Assembly (NCBI GenBank): GCA_018710805.1
Contig: DVJG01000137.1
Coordinates: 1-8,958 of the forward strand
Length of the DNA stretch: 8,958 bases
Origin: Candidatus Faecousia faecipullorum
GTDB lineage: Bacteria; Bacillota; Clostridia; Oscillospirales; Oscillospiraceae
Direction of reading: 5' to 3'
Part shown: piece after piece, positions 1 through 4,690 of the stretch
Numbering within the stretch: the stretch's first letter is position 1
Layout: every line of letters starts with the position of its first letter
Notes under the pieces: model-generated
The model's input: the letters and a program-made list of their open reading frames with translations, nothing else
Databases searched by the model: none
What the model was told of the DNA's origin: nothing
Program-made: the position numbers and the translations under genes

Positions 1-1043
1 TCGTTCCCGTGCTGACCGGGCATGGAAGCCGCCGGGGTACCCGGGCGGCGGGAATAGGGGAAGATGTGCATATCCGCAAAGCCGCACCTGCGGATAAAAT
101 CCAGGCTCTCCTGGAATTCCTCCTCCGTCTCCCCGGGAAAGGCCACAATCATGTCCGTGGTCACAGCACAGCCGGGGAAATAGGTCTTTAACAAGCGCAC
201 GCTTTCATAGTATCTTTCCGTGTCGTACTTCCGCTTCATGCGCTCCAGCACCCTGTCGCAGCCGCTTTGCATACTCAGGTGAAACTGGGGACAGAGATTC
301 GGCAGCCGCTGCAGCCGCTGACAGAATTCCTCGGTGACAATCCGCGGCTCCAGGGAGCCCAGCCGCACCCGCAGGTCCGGCACGGCCTTGCAGATGGCCT
401 CGATGAGCTCCGTGAGCCTGGGCTTTCCCGGCAGGTCCGCTCCCCAGCCGGCAATCTCAATGCCCGTCAACACAATCTCCTTATAGTCCCGGGCCGCCAG
501 CGCCTTTGCCTGGGCCACGGCATCCTCTATGGTCTCGGACCGGATGGGGCCCCGAGTGTAGGGGATGATGCAGTAGGTGCAGAAATTCACGCAGCCATCC
601 TGGATTTTCAGCATGGCCCGGGTCCGCTCTTCCAGACCGCCTGCCGGCAGCAGCTCAAAGTCCCGGCGGCGCAGGGCGTTGTCCACCTGCTCCCGGGCTT
701 TCCGGTCCTCCAGGGCCGCCAGAACCATGTCCACAAACGCCGCCCGGTTTCCGCTGCCGCCGATGACGTCCACTCCCAGCTTCCGGGCGGCCTCCGGGTC
801 GTGCTGGGTGTAGCAGCCGCAGACTGCAATGAGGGCCTGGGGGTGCTCCCGGCGGCAGCGCCGGATCACGGCCCGGTTTTTCTTGTCCGCCACGGCGGTG
901 ACGGAGCAGGTGTTCACCACATAGCAGTCGCAGTTTTCGCCGAAGCGGCCGATCTCGTGGCCCCTGTCCAGAAGCAGCCGCTCCATGGCCTGGGTTTCGT
1001 ACTGATTGGTCTTACAGCCCAGTGTATAAAAGGCAAAAGTCAT
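1..1043 (-). CDS. mtaB: tRNA (N6-L-threonylcarbamoyladenosine(37)-C2)-methylthiotransferase MtaB, 3' end cut by window edge
   Basis: Radical SAM enzyme that adds a methylthio group to t6A37 of tRNAs reading ANN codons, in the cytoplasm. The minus strand reads 347 codons from ATG at 1043 and is still open at base 1. The N-terminal methylthiotransferase domain starts FYTLGCKTNQYE and carries the three auxiliary [4Fe-4S] cysteines C10, C46 (NTCSVTAVAD) and C77 (CGCYTQ). The radical SAM triad is C151-x3-C155-x2-C158 (GCVNFCTYCIIPYTRG). Later blocks include QFHLSMQSGCDRVLERMKR (254-271) and DMIVAFPGETEEEF (297-310). The family is usually about 430-450 residues, so the last 80-100, with the TRAM domain, lie outside the window. 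MtaB rather than MiaB is chosen from the short N-terminus and the LGCKTNQYE/NTCSVT signature. An in-frame TGA two codons upstream fixes this as the first ATG. The ribosome site is weak (TTGGTGG). It is divergent from the HPr-like gene. Confidence 0.93.
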   Translation of the reverse strand, partial: MTFAFYTLGCKTNQYETQAMERLLLDRGHEIGRFGENCDCYVVNTCSVTAVADKKNRAVIRRCRREHPQALIAVCGCYTQHDPEAARKLGVDVIGGSGNRAAFVDMVLAALEDRKAREQVDNALRRRDFELLPAGGLEERTRAMLKIQDGCVNFCTYCIIPYTRGPIRSETIEDAVAQAKALAARDYKEIVLTGIEIAGWGADLPGKPRLTELIEAICKAVPDLRVRLGSLEPRIVTEEFCQRLQRLPNLCPQFHLSMQSGCDRVLERMKRKYDTERYYESVRLLKTYFPGCAVTTDMIVAFPGETEEEFQESLDFIRRCGFADMHIFPYSRRPGTPAASMPGQHGN

Positions 1044-1101
1044 TTGTCAAAACCACCAATTTATATTTGAACTCATTGTGTTAATTAGCCAATGCGCTGA
1101 C

Positions 1102-1129
1102 TTGTTTTTTGTATGAAAACTGGTATAAT
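1102..1129 (+). promoter_or_regulatory. Sigma-A-type promoter of the HPr-like gene
   Basis: TTGTTT (-35, 1102-1107), a 16-base spacer and a perfect TATAAT (-10, 1124-1129), in a clearly AT-rich stretch. The expected transcription start is near 1136, giving a leader of about 92 bases before the ATG at 1228. No equally good promoter was found on the minus strand for the divergent mtaB gene. Confidence 0.75.
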
Positions 1130-1189
1130 ATGCATTACCAAAAGGTAAGCGGGCGCATTCAGCAGAGGTCGTGCTTCCCATTATACACG

Positions 1190-1227
1190 AAAAAGCCCTA
1201 TTTGTACAGGTTCGGGAGAGCTTTTTT
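1190..1227 (+). promoter_or_regulatory. Possible hairpin enclosing the ribosome binding site of the HPr-like gene
   Basis: AAAAAGC (1190-1196) can pair with GCTTTTT (1220-1226), directly before the ATG at 1228. The loop holds the ribosome binding site GGGAGAG (1214-1220) and a possible inner CCC/GGG pairing. The form, a GC-capped stem ending in six T, resembles a weak terminator or a structure that hides the ribosome site. The stem is mostly A-T, so this is only a suggestion. Confidence 0.3.
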
Positions 1228-1470
1228 ATGAGAGAAATGACCATTAAACTCAATTCGGTCCGGGACGTGCAGGAATTTGTGGATCTGTCCACTTCCATGG
1301 GCTTCCCCATTCTGGTCACCGATGGCCGTCACCGGGTCAGCGGCAACAGTTTTATGGAGATGTTCTGCCTGGATTGCAGCGGTCCCCTGCTTGCCTCCGC
1401 CGACTGCAGCGCAGACCAGTTTGAGGTCTTCCGGGAATCCGCCAAGCGGTTCCTGGCCCAAGATATCTGA
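1228..1470 (+). CDS. HPr-like small protein (PTS HPr fold, no phosphorylatable histidine)
   Basis: An 80-residue protein whose length and pattern match HPr, the phosphocarrier of the sugar phosphotransferase system. The first strand TIKLN (5-9), the helix EFVDLSTSM (16-24), the strand PILVTDG (27-33) and VSGNSFMEMFCLD (37-49) follow HPr closely; the last corresponds to the block around Ser46 (KSIMGVMSLG in Bacillus HPr), with S41 in the Ser46 place. The GIHARP active-site loop is replaced by SVRDV and is about 3-4 residues shorter, so there is no His15 equivalent and phosphotransfer is not expected. Keeping the serine while losing the histidine recalls Bacillus Crh, a regulatory HPr paralogue, but a regulatory role here is inference. 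Cysteines sit at 47, 50 and 60. The ATG at 1228 is preferred because GGGAGAG (1214-1220) lies 7 bases upstream; ATG 1237 is a possible alternative. The gene stands alone between its own promoter and terminator. Confidence 0.75.
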   Translation: MREMTIKLNSVRDVQEFVDLSTSMGFPILVTDGRHRVSGNSFMEMFCLDCSGPLLASADCSADQFEVFRESAKRFLAQDI

Positions 1471-1487
1471 ATATGGCTCCAGTAGCA

Positions 1488-1519
1488 CCGTCCTGGGAAT
1501 ACCCGGGGCGGGTTTTTTT
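1488..1519 (+). terminator. Intrinsic terminator after the HPr-like gene
   Basis: CCGTCCTGGG (1488-1497) pairs along all ten positions, two of them G-U, with CCCGGGGCGG (1502-1511) across an AATA loop. One G and seven T follow (1513-1519). It lies 18 bases after the HPr-like stop codon and separates that gene from the lspA operon. Confidence 0.9.
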
Positions 1520-1562
1520 ATCCCCGGCAGCGGGCAGAAAGCCCGATTATGTTTGCTTTCAT

Positions 1563-1590
1563 TGACTTTTGCCGCTGTGGCCAGTATAAT
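1563..1590 (+). promoter_or_regulatory. Sigma-A-type promoter of the lspA operon
   Basis: TTGACT (-35, 1563-1568), a 16-base spacer and a perfect TATAAT (-10, 1585-1590). The predicted start near 1597 leaves a leader of only about 22 bases, holding the ribosome binding site AAGGAGA (1607-1613). Confidence 0.85.
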
Positions 1591-1618
1591 GCATTTATAC
1601 CATTTGAAGGAGAACCCT

Positions 1619-2098
1619 ATGACCTTTCTTTATTATGTCCTCTTCGCCGCTCTGGTGGTGGGACTGGACCAGTTTGCGAAATTTCTGACCGTTGCCTACA
1701 TCCCCCTGGGGGAAAGCCTGCCCTTTCTTCCCGGTGTCCTGCAGCTGAGCCACATTCAAAACACCGGCGCCGCCTTTTCCTCCTTCGAGGGCCAGCATTG
1801 GCTGTTTGCCCTGATCTTCCTGGTGTTCACCGTTCTGGTGCTCTGGGAGTATTTTAAAAAGCCCCTGCCCCTGAAGCCCTTTGAGCGCTGGTGCGTGGCC
1901 GCCATCTACGGCGGAGGACTGGGCAATATGATTGACCGGGTGCGCTTTGGATACGTGGTGGATATGCTGGATACCGTGTTTGTGAACTTCCCCGTATTCA
2001 ACGTGGCGGATATTTTCATCACCTGCGGCAGCATTCTGCTCTTCGGGCACCTGTTTTTCTTCAACAAAGCCTTCTGGAAGGAAGAAAATAAGAAATGA
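1619..2098 (+). CDS. lspA: Lipoprotein signal peptidase (signal peptidase II)
   Basis: Membrane aspartyl protease that removes the signal peptide from diacylglyceryl-modified prolipoproteins, after Lgt has acted. The protein has 159 residues, normal for the family, with about four hydrophobic segments (roughly 4-25, 61-77, 92-103 and 131-148). The conserved blocks are GLDQFAK (D17), NTGAAFS (48-54), GGGLGNMIDR (N103, D106) and FNVADIF (N128, A130, D131). D106 and D131 match the catalytic pair D102 and D129 of the Bacillus enzyme. ATG 1619 is chosen because AAGGAGA (1607-1613) lies five bases upstream and the first membrane segment then begins at residue 4. The open frame runs further upstream, but that part lies before the promoter. 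First gene of the operon; its stop overlaps the next start (ATGA). Confidence 0.97.
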   Translation: MTFLYYVLFAALVVGLDQFAKFLTVAYIPLGESLPFLPGVLQLSHIQNTGAAFSSFEGQHWLFALIFLVFTVLVLWEYFKKPLPLKPFERWCVAAIYGGGLGNMIDRVRFGYVVDMLDTVFVNFPVFNVADIFITCGSILLFGHLFFFNKAFWKEENKK

Positions 2099-2997
2099 TT
2101 CTCTATGCCGATCAAGAAGGGGAACGGCTGGACGCCTTTCTGGCCCGGTCCGGCGGCATGACCCGAAGCGCCGCCCAGCGGCTCATTGAGGACGGCCTGG
2201 TGAAAAGAAACGGCAAAGCCGCCAAGAAAAATGACCGTCTCCTGCCGGGAGACGAGATTTCCTACCACGTTCCCGAGGCGAAGGCCGTGGACATCGCCCC
2301 CACCGAAATGCGCCTGGATATCGTCTACGAAGACGAGGATTTGCTGGTCATCAACAAGCCCAAGGGTCTGGTGGTCCACCCCGCCGCAGGGCACAGTGAC
2401 GACACTCTGGTCAACGGCCTGCTGTACGCCCTGGGGGACAGCCTCTCGGGCATCAACGGAGAGCTTCGGCCCGGCATTGTCCACCGGATTGACAAGGACA
2501 CCTCCGGCCTGCTGGCCGTTGCCAAAAACGACTTCGCCCACACCATGCTGGCCTCCCAGCTGAAGGACCACACCATGGCAAGAACCTACGAGGCCATTGT
2601 CTGCGGCACGCTGAAAGAGGATTCCGGCACGGTAGACGCCCCCATCGGCCGCCACCCCAGCGACCGGAAGAAAATGTGCGTGACCCAGCGAAATTCCAAG
2701 AACGCCGTCACCCACTGGGAAGTGGTCCGCCGCTACCGGGGCTATACCCACATCCGCTGCAAGCTGGAAACCGGACGAACCCACCAGATCCGGGTCCATA
2801 TGGCCTACATCGGCCACCCCATTCTGGGGGACCGGGTCTACGGCCACAAAAAACCGGAGCTGGGCCAGGACAGCCAGTGCCTCCACGCAGGGGCCCTCTG
2901 TTTCCAGCACCCGAGAGATGGCCACCCGGTGATGGTCTTTGCGGAACTGCCGCCCTATTTTAAGGAAGTCCTGGAAAAACTAGAAAGAATGGGATAA
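2095..2997 (+). CDS. RluA-family 23S rRNA pseudouridine synthase (RluD/YlyB-like)
   Basis: Converts uridine to pseudouridine in RNA; the target is probably helix 69 of 23S rRNA if this is a true RluD orthologue, which the sequence alone does not prove. The 300-residue protein has an N-terminal S4 RNA-binding domain (about 10-60, RLDAFLARSGGMTRSAAQRL) and the RluA catalytic domain (about 75-290). The signature HRIDKDTSGLL (130-140) holds the catalytic aspartate D133. VINKPKGLVVHPAAGH (85-100) and LETGRTHQIRVHMAYIGHPI (224-243) are the other family blocks. Its start overlaps the lspA stop in ATGA, so translation is probably coupled; GGAAGGAAG (2076-2084) inside lspA is the ribosome site. lspA followed by such a synthase is a common Bacillota arrangement, as in Bacillus lspA-ylyB. 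Confidence 0.94.
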   Translation: MILYADQEGERLDAFLARSGGMTRSAAQRLIEDGLVKRNGKAAKKNDRLLPGDEISYHVPEAKAVDIAPTEMRLDIVYEDEDLLVINKPKGLVVHPAAGHSDDTLVNGLLYALGDSLSGINGELRPGIVHRIDKDTSGLLAVAKNDFAHTMLASQLKDHTMARTYEAIVCGTLKEDSGTVDAPIGRHPSDRKKMCVTQRNSKNAVTHWEVVRRYRGYTHIRCKLETGRTHQIRVHMAYIGHPILGDRVYGHKKPELGQDSQCLHAGALCFQHPRDGHPVMVFAELPPYFKEVLEKLERMG

Positions 2998-3001
2998 TGC
3001 T

Positions 3002-3853
3002 ATGGGAATTTTTTCTGACGTGCTCTTTACGGCGGATTTTGACCGCACCCTGACGGCCCCGGACTCTTCGGTGCCCCAGCGAAACATTGAGGCCATCCGG
3101 TATTTTATGGAAAACGGCGGCACCTTCACGGTGAACACCGGCAGAAGCGTGCCCATGACCAGGTTCTTCCGGGACATTGTCCCTGTGAACGCGCCCCTTC
3201 TGCTGTACAACGGCTCCGCCGCCTACGACCCCCGCACCGGGGCTTTGAGCCAGCTTCACACCATTAATCTGGATATGTGGGACACCGTCCGTACCTGCAT
3301 GGCCCTTTTCCCCGATCTCACCGTGGAGGTCCAGGGCATTGAGGCCCACTACCGCTTTACGGAAAATCCCGCCTGGGATGCCTTCTCCCGCCGGAACCAG
3401 TGCGAAGCACGCTTTGCAAAGCCCGGGGATGACCTGGGCCCCTTTCTGAAGTTCACGGTCTACGGTGCCTTCCACGACGATACCGTTGCCAGTCTCTTCT
3501 CCGGCACCCCGGAGGAAATGGAGCGCATGGATGGGGTTTTTGCCGCTCTGACGGAAAAATTCGGGAAAACCTGCGAGCTCTTCCGGGCAGCGCCCCGGAT
3601 CATCGACATCCACGCCAAGGGCGTAAGCAAGGCCAAGTCCGCCCGGGAGCTGCAGCGGCAGCTGGGAAAGAAAATCCTGGTCTGCGCCGGAGATGCGGAG
3701 AACGATATCCTCATGATGCAGGACGCAGATTATGCCTTCTGTCCCGCCGACAGCTACCTCACATCCCGGTTTCCCGCGGTCTGTCCCTGCGGTGAAGGGG
3801 CCGTGGCAGATGTGATCTATGAAAAAATTCCGGAAATTTTAAAAAAAGCTTGA
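3002..3853 (+). CDS. Cof-type HAD-IIB family hydrolase (putative sugar-phosphate or nucleotide phosphatase)
   Basis: Haloacid-dehalogenase-superfamily phosphatase of 283 residues, normal for the Cof subfamily. Motif I is DFDRT (12-16), with D12 the expected nucleophile and D14 the acid/base. Motif II is TVNTGRS (43-49). K207 or K210 in AKGVSKAKS is the motif III lysine. Motif IV is GDAENDILMM (230-239), with Mg-binding D231 and D235. The cap domain lies between about 85 and 185. The substrate cannot be read from the sequence; relatives hydrolyse small sugar phosphates, flavin or pyridoxal phosphates. Motif I has Arg where DxDGT is usual. The gene begins four bases after the previous stop, with only GGGA (2991-2994) as ribosome site, and is the last gene of the lspA operon. 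Its TGA stop lies inside the -35 box of the tRNA promoter, and no terminator follows. Confidence 0.9.
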   Translation: MGIFSDVLFTADFDRTLTAPDSSVPQRNIEAIRYFMENGGTFTVNTGRSVPMTRFFRDIVPVNAPLLLYNGSAAYDPRTGALSQLHTINLDMWDTVRTCMALFPDLTVEVQGIEAHYRFTENPAWDAFSRRNQCEARFAKPGDDLGPFLKFTVYGAFHDDTVASLFSGTPEEMERMDGVFAALTEKFGKTCELFRAAPRIIDIHAKGVSKAKSARELQRQLGKKILVCAGDAENDILMMQDADYAFCPADSYLTSRFPAVCPCGEGAVADVIYEKIPEILKKA

Positions 3854-3878
3854 CAAATGGATGGGTTCGTGGTAAACT
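3850..3878 (+). promoter_or_regulatory. Promoter of the tRNA Gly-Arg-His cluster
   Basis: A perfect TTGACA (-35, 3850-3855), a 17-base spacer and TAAACT (-10, 3873-3878). The -35 box contains the TGA stop (3851-3853) of the HAD hydrolase gene. The start is expected near 3885, about 27 bases before tRNA-Gly. Confidence 0.75.
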
Positions 3879-3911
3879 TTTATAGCTGAATCAGCCAGGT
3901 GAAAGGGATTC

Positions 3912-3985
3912 GCGGGTGTAGTTCAATGGTAGAACACCAGCCTTCCAAGCTGGATACGCGGGTCCGATTCCCGTCACCCGCTCCA
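3912..3985 (+). tRNA. tRNA-Gly (anticodon TCC)
   Basis: A complete 74-base cloverleaf with encoded CCA. The acceptor stem GCGGGTG (3912-3918) pairs with CACCCGC (3975-3981), with discriminator T at 3982. The anticodon stem CCAGC/GCTGG encloses the loop CTTCCAA with anticodon TCC (3944-3946), reading GGA and GGG. The T loop is TCCGATT. First gene of the cluster. Confidence 0.97.
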
Positions 3986-3991
3986 CGAAAC

Positions 3992-4068
3992 GCGCCAGTA
4001 GCTCAACTGGATAGAGCAACTGCCTTCTAAGCAGTAGGTCGGGGGTTCGAGTCCCTTCTGGCGTACCA
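3992..4068 (+). tRNA. tRNA-Arg (anticodon TCT)
   Basis: A complete 77-base cloverleaf with encoded CCA. The acceptor stem GCGCCAG (3992-3998) pairs with CTGGCGT (4058-4064), with a G-U pair at position 1-72 and discriminator A. The anticodon stem ACTGC/GCAGT encloses the loop CTTCTAA with anticodon TCT (4026-4028), reading AGA and AGG. The T loop is TTCGAGT. It lies six bases after tRNA-Gly. Confidence 0.97.
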
Positions 4069-4102
4069 AAAACTGGAACCGCCGGAAACCTGGCACCCGC
4101 TG

Positions 4103-4126
4103 CCGTTTTGAAAATCATCAAAACGG
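4103..4126 (+). other. Hairpin in the spacer between tRNA-Arg and tRNA-His
   Basis: CCGTTTTGA (4103-4111) pairs perfectly with TCAAAACGG (4118-4126) across a six-base loop. No T tract follows, so it does not look like a terminator. It lies in the 97-base gap between the two tRNAs and may guide processing of the precursor, which is inference. Confidence 0.4.
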
Positions 4127-4165
4127 TATCAGGGGAAATTCAGCACTCCAGCCACAAATAAATAT

Positions 4166-4243
4166 GGTGGATATGGCCTAGTTGGCTAAGGCGTCAGATT
4201 GTGGCTCTGAAGATCGTGGGTTCGAGTCCCATTATCCACCCCA
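4166..4243 (+). tRNA. tRNA-His (anticodon GTG)
   Basis: A complete 78-base cloverleaf with encoded CCA. The anticodon stem TCAGA/TCTGA encloses the loop TTGTGGC with anticodon GTG (4201-4203), reading CAC and CAT. The extra G at -1 (4166) is encoded and pairs with C73 (4240), giving the eight-pair acceptor stem typical of bacterial tRNA-His: GGTGGATA with TATCCACC. Last gene of the cluster. Confidence 0.97.
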
Positions 4244-4280
4244 TAAAAATGAGGCATCCAAACGGATGCCTCATTTTTAT
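4243..4280 (+). terminator. Intrinsic terminator of the tRNA cluster
   Basis: A perfect 17-base inverted repeat (4243-4259 with 4264-4280) around an AAAC loop. The core GAGGCATCC/GGATGCCTC is flanked by five A on the left and five T on the right, so it could work in both directions. It begins at the last base of tRNA-His. Confidence 0.93.
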
Positions 4281-4325
4281 GTTTCGGCAAGTCCCTGCCC
4301 CGCCTCCATGGGCTTGCTGCACTCT

Positions 4326-4351
4326 CCCTGAAACACTTTTGTATTTCAGGG
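4326..4351. repeat. Perfect inverted repeat directly upstream of the T-box promoter
   Basis: CCCTGAAA (4326-4333) and TTTCAGGG (4344-4351) are perfect inverted repeats with a ten-base AT-rich centre. The right arm ends one base before the -35 box at 4353. There is no T tract on either strand, so an operator is more likely than a terminator. No regulator is identified. The rest of 4281-4325 shows nothing recognisable. Confidence 0.45.
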
Positions 4352-4352
4352 G

Positions 4353-4381
4353 TTGACAGTTCCTCAAACCCGTGGTATCAT
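4353..4381 (+). promoter_or_regulatory. Promoter of the T-box / ilvA-leuACD operon
   Basis: TTGACA (-35, 4353-4358), a 17-base spacer and TATCAT (-10, 4376-4381). The start is expected near 4388, just before the T-box stem I, so the leader is about 300 bases long. Confidence 0.85.
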
Positions 4382-4387
4382 ACACCC

Positions 4388-4660
4388 AACACGAAAACGC
4401 AAGGAAGAGGAAAAAGCAGTTTCATTCCGGAGTGCAGAGAACCGTCGGCTGGTGCGAGACGGGGAAGGAAGAACTGTATACTGGCCTCAGAGCGGCTGTT
4501 CCGAACGCAGTGTCAAGTAGGACAGACGGAACCCGACCGATACAGCGGGAGGCGGCTGCCGGGCCGCTGTCAAGAGGCCGCACTGCGGCAAAAAGAGTGG
4601 TACCGCAAGGTTTTTACGAAAGCCCTGTCTCTTTATCATAGGAGGCAGGGCGTTTTTTTA
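4388..4660 (+). promoter_or_regulatory. T-box riboswitch leader of the ilvA-leuACD operon
   Basis: A tRNA-sensing leader: uncharged cognate tRNA stabilises an antiterminator and lets transcription enter ilvA. The T-box core AGAGTGGTACCGC is at 4594-4606. Its UGGU bulge (4598-4601) would pair with a tRNA 3' end ACCA. Stem I has the AGAGA bulge (4436-4440) and an apical stem CCGTC/GACGG (4442-4446 with 4458-4462) closing the loop GGCTGGTGCGA. Below it TTTCATTCC (4420-4428) pairs with GGAAGGAA (4463-4470) apart from one A-G mismatch. The specifier loop is in 4471-4484, bounded by GAGG/CCTC. Middle helices are GTTCCG/CGGAAC (4498-4503, 4527-4532) and ACAGCGG/CCGCTGT (4542-4548, 4564-4570). Stem III is GCCGC/GCGGC (4577-4589). 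The antiterminator can form by AAAGAG (4592-4597) pairing with CTCTTT (4629-4634) in the terminator. The specifier codon could not be fixed. Confidence 0.92.
4622..4659 (+). terminator. Regulated terminator of the T-box
   Basis: GCCCTGTCTC (4622-4631) pairs with GAGGCAGGGC (4642-4651) over ten positions including one T-G, with a ten-base loop, then G and seven T (4653-4659). CTCTTT (4629-4634), spanning its left arm and loop, is also needed by the antiterminator, so the two folds exclude each other. Confidence 0.92.
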
Positions 4661-4690
4661 CACAAACAGTTATAGAAAGGGAAAGAATTT

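Noticed and set aside
267..1070. 267-codon plus-strand frame at the left end
   Set aside because: Antisense shadow of mtaB, whose minus-strand product has all expected cysteine motifs.
1171..1227. GTG start giving the HPr-like protein 19 extra residues
   Set aside because: No ribosome site precedes 1171, while GGGAGAG is well placed for ATG 1228, and HPr-like proteins begin close to the first strand.
1531..1545. Second hairpin CGGGC/GCCCG after the HPr-like terminator
   Set aside because: Only five pairs and no T tract; it adds nothing to the strong terminator at 1488-1519.
1277..1618. N-terminal extension of LspA by 114 codons in the open frame
   Set aside because: It would run through the HPr-like gene, its terminator and the lspA promoter; ATG 1619 has a strong ribosome site and gives the normal length.
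3891..4121. Minus-strand open frame of 76 codons (with GTRTPDLLLRRQLLYP) over tRNA-Gly and tRNA-Arg
   Set aside because: It is the reverse strand of tRNA genes; this peptide is a well-known false annotation repeated in many databases.
4194..4385. Minus-strand open frame of 63 codons (with GLEPTIFRAT) over tRNA-His
   Set aside because: Also an antisense tRNA artefact; it crosses a strong terminator and the T-box promoter.
4475..4477. Cysteine (TGT) as the T-box specifier
   Set aside because: The UGGU bulge expects discriminator A73, while bacterial tRNA-Cys has U73, and cysteine makes no sense for this operon. Kept only as a formal option.
4372..4641. Plus-strand open frame of 89 codons before ilvA, a possible leader peptide
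   Set aside because: It starts inside the promoter spacer and lies across the T-box helices; there is no ribosome site and the peptide has no protein-like pattern.
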